From positions 9,052,001 to 9,116,000 of the forward strand of contig BSBN01000860.1 in NCBI GenBank assembly GCA_027924645.1: 64,000 nucleotides of DNA. Reading direction: 5' to 3'. Within the stretch, counting starts at the first letter, position 1. Each line of letters opens with the position of its first letter. Below the pieces are notes generated by a model. The model made no database searches and was not told where the DNA came from. It saw nothing but the letters and a program-made list of their open reading frames with translations. Positions 58,066 through 64,000 of the stretch are shown in pieces. This DNA comes from Cunninghamia lanceolata. Taxonomy: Eukaryota > Streptophyta > Pinopsida > Cupressales > Cupressaceae. Made by a program: the position numbers and the translations under genes.

Positions 58066-58929
58066 AAACCCAACATGTATATCCTTTAAACATATCAAAA
58101 CTGAACGTTTAGACAATCAACCATGCAACATGGGAGAAATTATGAGCCCCCCTACTATAAATGACACTTACATTTTTAAGCACGTATCTTTTTAACTAGA
58201 GGTGTAGCCACCATTTGCTTTGAATCAACATCTTCGTCATAGCAACACACTAGTACATTAAAGCCCGTCTCCTTAGAAATTCACATTTAGGCCCTAAGCC
58301 ATATCTAAGACCAACTAGTGCAAAAGACAACTATTGTCAATTAAACCATGCAAATGTTCAATTTGACAAGCGAAAAAGGCTTCTACCTAGTTGTCCACAC
58401 CGCTAATATCATCATGGAGAAGTGCATCCCAACTGCATTGGATAACAGAGTCGTACGAATCAAGGCTTGTGCAACATCAAAGGCATTATGCTAGCTAACT
58501 AACTGCTTGGGGTCGAGAAGCGTCCAGGCCATTGTTGCCCAAATCCCCACCAGGAGAGCCATCTAGTGCTTTTGCTATCTCCCTACTCTCATAATCCAAA
58601 GCTAAAGATTAGGGTTCTGAATTTCCCATTTTACCCTTCCCCTTATTAGTCTTCATGGTGCTAGCCAAACTCTCCTCAATCTTTCTACATATAATGTCCA
58701 CACAACACAAAAAAAAAACACATTGTCTATTACAAACCCAACCAAAATCATTTATTTTAGTACCCAGCTTACAAAAAAAGGTGATAAGATGCCACCACAA
58801 ATTGTAATAGCTAATCTTGTATACAATCGTCATATCTTGCCACCTTACAATTTTTATGTTCTTTTTACCATTCCACACTACCACTCTTCCTAATGATCAC
58901 CTATATCTTTGCCCCTTATCAGGCATTCC
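58066..58929. other. Uncertain, possibly LINE 3' region
   Basis: It lies just downstream (minus sense) of the LINE RNase H. The minus-strand frame 58609-58884 (91 aa) is open but I cannot assign it; it might be LINE 3' sequence or a separate fragment. No hairpin-ATCAAA end was found here, so the LINE's 3' boundary is not set. Confidence 0.35.
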
Positions 58930-58949
58930 TATTCCTTGAGATCTTGAAT

Positions 58950-59420
58950 AATCAGTACTCAGACATCCTTAGAGAAATTCACTTGCCACAATATTTAATC
59001 CTTCCTCATTTTCTCCACTAGACTGACACCATGGTTAGCTATCCAATCAACCACCATATTACTTTTCCTCCTAATATGCTTAAATGTAATTTACTTAAAT
59101 AATTTGATCAAGTACTTCTTGTTTTATAATGGTGTCCAATTTCCATCCCTTACAATTGTCTTTCTTTATTCCTTCCACAATAATCTTAGAATCACCTTCC
59201 ATCTAATCTTCTCCAATCTCTATCTTTTGCTAGTTCTTACCCTTTCACCAATGCTCTAGCTTTTATAATATAATTTGTGTTTGCACCTAGGTCATATGTT
59301 CCCACTAACAATGGTTGACATCACTATCCCTGAAAAACATCCCACTACCAACCAACCCATGTTTCCCCTTTGCAACCCCATCAAAGTTCATTTTAATGTC
59401 ATTATTTGGTAGAGAAGCCA
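58950..59420 (-). pseudogene. LINE RNase H domain
   Basis: The minus strand near 59395 reads DIKMNFDGVAKGKHGLVGSG with the first Asp. The part near 59190 reads MEGDSKIIVEGIKKDNCKGW with the next Asp, and SNMVVDWIANHGVS near 59030 carries the last Asp. The middle part with the Glu is scrambled by stops. This is the C-terminal end of LINE ORF2. Confidence 0.8.
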
Positions 59421-59499
59421 TCTAACTACCTTCAAATCTTTTGTGATTCTATACTTATAGCTTTATTTAGCCATTTAACTCTAGTCAAGCTTTGGGCTT

Positions 59500-60450
59500 A
59501 GCGAATCTCTTTCTTGACAAACATTTTTTCTCCTCTCTACCATTAACCCCTAATTCCTCTATCCAAGATTCAATTTTATCCCAAACCTGCTCCTCCTAAG
59601 CCTCGTTTTCCAAGAAAATTATATTATTCCTTTCCAACATATGTTCCAAATAGCTAATGCAGGGAAGAGATCACATATTAATTTTAGACTTGCCAATTTA
59701 GTTTAAATTTTTATCTATTGAGAAGGTCTTTAACATATTTTGGTAAAGGCCCAACAAAACCCCACCTTTGATAGAACCAATTCCAAATCTTCCTAGAAAA
59801 CTCACAACTTACAAAAATGTGTACATTAATTTCTTTCTCCTCCTTGCATAACAACACCTAGAGGGCCCCATTCTTCCCATTAATATAAACCTATCCTAGG
59901 TAAGCATGCTACCCCTGGTAGCTAGCCACAAGAATGCATTAGCCTTTGATAGTCCCTTACCCTGGAACAAATTCTATGACTAGGGAAGTTATTAGCTCCA
60001 TCACCCTTCACTCCAAAATCTTCATAGGCCTCCCTAAGCATCACCTCCCAACTCTTTCATCTGTCTTAGACTAACCTATCTTATCTCCACTCCATAGAGG
60101 TAGGCCAACTCCTTAACATTTCTTCCACATGTTTACATTCCCTTAGCAACTAAGGGACATGGGCAATTAACCTCTTCCATGCTTTAATTCCTCTTTCCTC
60201 CACTATATAATCCTCTACCTTGTGCTAGATAACATCCTCAAAATGAGTTACTAATGGTCTCAGTCTTTCATCCTTGAATATAGCCTCTTTATCCACCCAA
60301 GCATCCCTACAAAATTTCACCCTATTTCCTTTACAAATTTTCCACCTCAAATCCTTCATTATCCATTTCTTGCATATTCTTAGAAAATTCCAAATCCCAA
60401 ATCCTCTTAGAAGCAAATCTCAAGAGAAAATCTTAGCAACCTCTCCCTTC
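59500..60450 (-). pseudogene. LINE zf-RVT region
   Basis: The frame at 60225-60416 has WKICKGNRVKFCRDAWVDKE, the segment typically found between RT and the zf-RVT zinc-binding domain in plant LINEs. The following 600 bases translate in broken pieces with Trp- and Cys-containing stretches consistent with zf-RVT, but too decayed to place each ligand. Confidence 0.7.
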
Positions 60451-60541
60451 AATACATATTTACTTTGCAAGACATGACTCCACATTCTATCCTTTTTTCA
60501 AATCATCCTCCAAATTAACTTCATTCCCAAATCCCTAATCG

Positions 60542-62100
60542 TCAGCGTGTAGTCCTAAAATCTTGGGCCACTAATTTTTTTGCTATTACACAAACTAGAT
60601 TCCACCCCACTAGATTATATTTCCTCTTCTCCTCCATGCCACTCCATAGGAAGGTTCTCGTAAGATATGTAATCACCTTAGCTACCTTCCTAGGGATATA
60701 GAAAATAAGCATAGTATATACATGAATTGTAGAGAGTACCACCTTAATAAGTGCTATTCTACCAACAAAAGAAAGCCAATGACCTTTCCATGAGGATAAT
60801 TTACTTTGGATCTGATCAACCACCACCTTCCATTCCTCCATGGTAACCTTGGTATTTGTAAGTGGCATGCCAAGATATGAGTTCAGAAGTTGGCCCTTAT
60901 TGAATCCAAGAATCTCTTGGATATCCAATGTATTTGCATAATTTTCCTTCAAAAAAAAGATTTTTGATTTTTCAACATTAATCTTTTGTCCAGCCACCTC
61001 TTCATATCTATTCAGAATCTTCTTGAAACACCTAGCTTCCCTTACATTTGCCTCATCAAATATTAGAGTGTCATCTATAAATTGTAGACGTGTGATATTC
61101 TTCAATCTTGAAGTAATTTGCAAACCTCTTAATTCCTTTTGTTTGACTTTAGTGTTGAAATTCCTACCTATTAATTCTTCAATAACTAAAAAAAGGAATG
61201 GGGACGGTGGATCCCGTTGTCTAATTCCTCTATTTATAGAAAAACTCCATTGAGACGCTTATTAATCAATACCAAAATAGACGAAGTGGCATAGTACCTT
61301 CTTACCCATTTGCACCATTTATCACAATAGCCAAATTTTCTCAAAACCTTCTCTAAAATGTCCCAAGACACCCTTTAATATGTCTTATTCATATCCACCT
61401 TGAGCAACATCCCTTCTTTTTTCTCTGGTTTATAGAATTGATCACCTCATGAACTATAACAATTCCATCTAAAATTTTCTTCCCTCCAAGAAACCAGTAT
61501 GCTCCTCTACAATAATACCTATAAAAAGAAATTAACCTGAAAGTTGTTGCCTTGGTAATACTCTTGTTGATAGTATTGCATAGAGCTATAGATCTATAAT
61601 CATCAAAATACATCAAGTTTTTAAATTTAGGGATAACTGTCAGAAAAATAGAATTTCAACCTTTGAGGAGTGCCTTCCGCTTCCTACATCCTTCTGCTGC
61701 CTCCAATACATTAGTCCTCACAATGTGTTTTTTTTAAGAACCTATCCTGAAAACCATCTGGCCCTAGGGCCGTCATGGTACAAAGGGTGAAAGTATCCAT
61801 CCTAACTTCATCCACAGTAAAAGGTTCCATAAGAGCCTCATTTTGGTCTTTTTTAATTATCTCTGGACTATTGTTCAACATGATATCATGTGCATTTATA
61901 TCCTGCTTGAGTTGTGCCAAATAATTCTTGAAAATTTATCTTACCTTCCCTTTTGATATCCTCCATATCTATGACTATTTCTGTTGAAGGTAGTGTAAGA
62001 TTCTTAGTTTTATTAATTTGTCTTCTAATATTCATGGACAAATGAAATGATTTGGTACTGCGGTCTCCTTCCTTCAACTTTTTAACTCTTGAATTTTGGA
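60542..62100 (-). pseudogene. LINE reverse transcriptase
   Basis: It starts near 62077 with LKEGDRSTKSFHLSMNIRRQ, then VDEVRMDTFTLCTMTALGPD near 61780 (ALGPDG motif), DDYRSIALCNTINKSITKAT near 61600, and the catalytic box RLQFIDDTLIFDEANV at about 61050-61085. The long frame 60542-61123 continues through GQKINVEKSKIFF, YLGMPLTNTK and KLSSWKGHWLSFVGRIALIK, the classic LINE RT thumb. Gaps between frames carry stops. Confidence 0.92.
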
Positions 62101-62139
62101 GCTAGAAAATTTCTCCCTGCCTTAAAATAGATCTCAATT

Positions 62140-63121
62140 CATTCACAACCTCAAATTATCATTCCCTTAGGCTTTCAAATAAACACTTTCTAGTTGTTTC
62201 TTCCTCTATGATGGTCAAACCAGCCTCAACCTTCTCTTTTCTTTCAAGAAGATTCCTGACATCCTTTTTATTCCAAATTTCAAACTCCTTGACAAATTCC
62301 AATTTTTTGAAGGATGAATCTCGTACACCCCTTAACTCCTATTCTCTTCTCTTTCGGGAAGATTCCTGACATCCTTTTTATTCCAAATTCCAACCTCCTT
62401 GACAAATTCCAATTCTTTGAAGGATGGATCTCTTACACCCCTTAACTCATGTTCCCTACCATCCTCTAAAAAGTTCTTCAAATTCCTCCCTTTCAAACCA
62501 CACAAATTCTAATTTTAAGGGATAACCAACAGGCCTCTCACTTTTCATTTTTCAAAAACTGTTGACCAATTATTTGAGTCTACGTAGTGTAATACCTTAG
62601 AAGAGATATTGATCTCTTCAAAAGACCACCTAGAATTGATTAAAAATTGATCCGATCTACATTTGATGTTATCCCCACCAAGTCTTTGATTACTCCATGT
62701 GTATCATCCCTCTCTTGGCTTGACATTTCATAAAAATAAAGTAGTACATACCTCCTTGAAGGAAATAGAACTAGTAAAAAGTTTGGGGATGCCACCATGT
62801 TTCTCCTTTGACCCATAGTAACATTTAGATCCCCTTCAATAACCTAGTTCATCTCTATTTGTGCGCTATTCAATCCCTCATATCCCTCCATAATATTCTT
62901 TTATCCCATAATTTTGCAATGCTACCATCCATCCCATTCATGTTTATTTCTAGTTCACTATTATACCACACAATTCTAATCAGATCCACTAAAACCTCTT
63001 TGATAACATTAGTTTTTTGGAAAAAAAGAACATTAGGATTCTAAATCTCAATAAACCGCTTAACTGAGTGGCATTTCTTGGGGGCATTTAGCCACCAAAT
63101 GTTCTAGCTCAACAACTTCAT
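62140..63121 (-). pseudogene. LINE endonuclease and EN-RT linker, degraded
   Basis: From ATG 63121 the minus strand reads MKLLS, a stop (probably Trp), NIWWLNAPKKCHSVKRFIEI, then NPNVLFFQ-TNVIKEV, where the catalytic Glu position is damaged. The rest of the endonuclease (62480-63050) is heavily broken. The linker contains a 110-bp tandem duplication at about 62250-62470. Confidence 0.72.
62250..62470. repeat. Tandem duplication of about 110 bp in the LINE linker
   Basis: GATTCCTGACATCC begins at 62251 and again at 62361; the copies run through AAATTCCAATT and end near ACCCCTTAACTC. A few substitutions separate them. Confidence 0.85.
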
Positions 63122-64000
63122 TTCTTCTTTTAAATGGGGAGGTGCTCACCTCCTTTACTGCAAAATTTCTTAACTAAAGCATTGGCCCCTTTATCCATAA
63201 CCTCCATAGTTGCTTATTTTTCTTTTCTTGCATTTGTCTTCCTTCCTCTTGTCTTTCCTTCCCCTAAATTGACTACAAGTGTAGCCGCACTAGCTTGTTG
63301 ATTCCTTGTACTTTGCCTTGCATTGTTTTGCAAACTACCTTCCAATCTTTTACCCCTTCTTTTCTTCATATATGTCTCTCACCACCTCTTCCTTGCTTGT
63401 ATCTTCTCCCAAGAAACTATCCACCAGATCATTTATTCTATCTTATAAAATCCCCTCATCCCCTTGTCCTCCAAAATTTCTCCTTGTTCAACTTTCTCTT
63501 TTCTTGCTCTCTCCCCCTGATTCTTACCCATTTGACTTCCCCCCCTCAAATGGGGGCTTCTTGACAATATCAAATGTTAGATGATTATTATCTAAGTTGA
63601 AAATTTAATTTTTCCACTCTTTTGGAATTTCCTTCCATACCTTGATTTCTCGATTTGTTAATTCATTATGTTTCCAATTCTTATTTTTAAAAAATTCAAC
63701 ATAATTCCTTGCTACATGCCCTATTCTCTAACACTTGAAACATCTTATTGGCAAGCATTCATAATCAAGTTCTTGTACCCAATGACCCATCGATGATATA
63801 AGCTCCACTGAGTGTCGAATAGGTTTGCTTAGATCAACATTCACACTATTCTCACATATGAGGTCAATTCCTTCTTTTTTGTAGGTTTTAAACTATAAAC
63901 AAGTTCTCCTGCAAAGAGTTGCCAATTATCTTGAAGATATCCTTAATCCATAATTTGTTAGGGAGCTAGTACATTCTAATCCATAAGGGAATCTTGGTAA
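63122..64000 (-). pseudogene. LINE ORF1 (DUF4283 + knuckle), partial
   Basis: Reading from the right edge, the minus strand carries IPLWIRMY-LPNKLWIKDIFK, then ELISSMGHWVQELDYECLPI and a knuckle CFKC-RIGHVARNY at about 63690-63740, where a stop sits inside the knuckle and the last Cys is Tyr. The C-terminal part (63120-63650) is low complexity. It continues beyond the window. Plus-strand ORFs at 63295-63584 are shadows. Confidence 0.82.

Larger units (their letters stand above)
58930..64000 (-). mobile_element. Long L1-type LINE, decayed, running off the right edge
   Basis: The minus-strand order is ORF1 (partial), endonuclease, reverse transcriptase, zf-RVT and RNase H. ORF2 appears to start at ATG 63121-63119 and extends about 4.2 kb, the usual length for plant L1 elements. 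Many stops and shifts are present. The left (3') end is uncertain and the 5' end lies outside the window. Confidence 0.9.

Noticed and set aside
58609..58884. 91-codon minus-strand ORF near the LINE 3' end as a separate gene
   Set aside because: It has no recognisable domain and lies beside decayed LINE sequence; kept as uncertain rather than called a gene.
63295..63584. + strand ORFs of about 90 codons rich in Leu, Pro and Ser
   Set aside because: They are antisense to the low-complexity C-terminus of LINE ORF1; composition explains them.

Overview
The window reads as nuclear DNA of a seed plant with a large, repeat-rich genome. It is AT-rich, has canonical GT..AG introns of several kb, and is filled with decayed plant retrotransposons (Ty1/copia, Ty3/gypsy, L1-type LINEs and TRIMs). 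A gymnosperm is a reasonable guess from the intron size and the LTR density, but that is inference. I see no bacterial, organellar or CRISPR features.

Host gene. The only host gene I can defend is the 3' end of a polyprenyl (solanesyl-type) diphosphate synthase on the + strand. Two in-frame exons at 14358-14456 and 18868-19047 are joined by a 4.4 kb intron. No earlier exon was found in the first 14.3 kb, so the preceding intron is probably very long and full of transposon debris, or this is a partial copy.

1-14 kb: LINE-like 3' ends including a ~1 kb fold-back palindrome (499-1536), an RNase H relic (1618-2103), a gypsy protease relic (3.3-4.2 kb), an LTR (5724-6034), a copia pol relic (6.1-7.3 kb) cut by a 5'-truncated retroposon with target-site duplication (7728-8233), a hairpin made of LTR ends (8672-8919), a block of microsatellites and tandem duplications (10.7-11.8 kb) and a possible LTR (12.1-13.3 kb).

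19-31 kb: a near-empty stretch, then a TRIM (21890-22268) and a full-length copia element on the minus strand with a perfect 5-bp target duplication (22937-31220).

31.6-49.4 kb: a nested stack. A minus-strand copia element (31628-49404) is split inside gag by a minus-strand gypsy element (35643-45368). The gypsy holds a solo copia LTR (38386-39305). A second solo LTR (46036-46831) and a second TRIM (47601-47952) lie in the outer copia's gag and leader. Reading frames of the outer element resume across the insertions, which supports the layout.

50-64 kb: three L1-type LINEs. Two are short and lack reverse transcriptase yet have target-site duplications and their own 3' ends: one is ORF1 only (50752-52461), the other ORF1 plus endonuclease (54145-56220). 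The third (about 58.9 kb to beyond the right edge, minus strand) keeps ORF1, endonuclease, reverse transcriptase, zf-RVT and RNase H in decayed form.

Almost everything except the synthase exons is non-functional transposon sequence. The items most worth a second look are the two RT-less LINEs and the shared hairpin-ATCAAA 3' ends of five LINE-like units, the TRIM interior with a tRNA T-arm-like box, the gypsy element with an extra RNase H upstream of its reverse transcriptase, and the large palindrome at the left.
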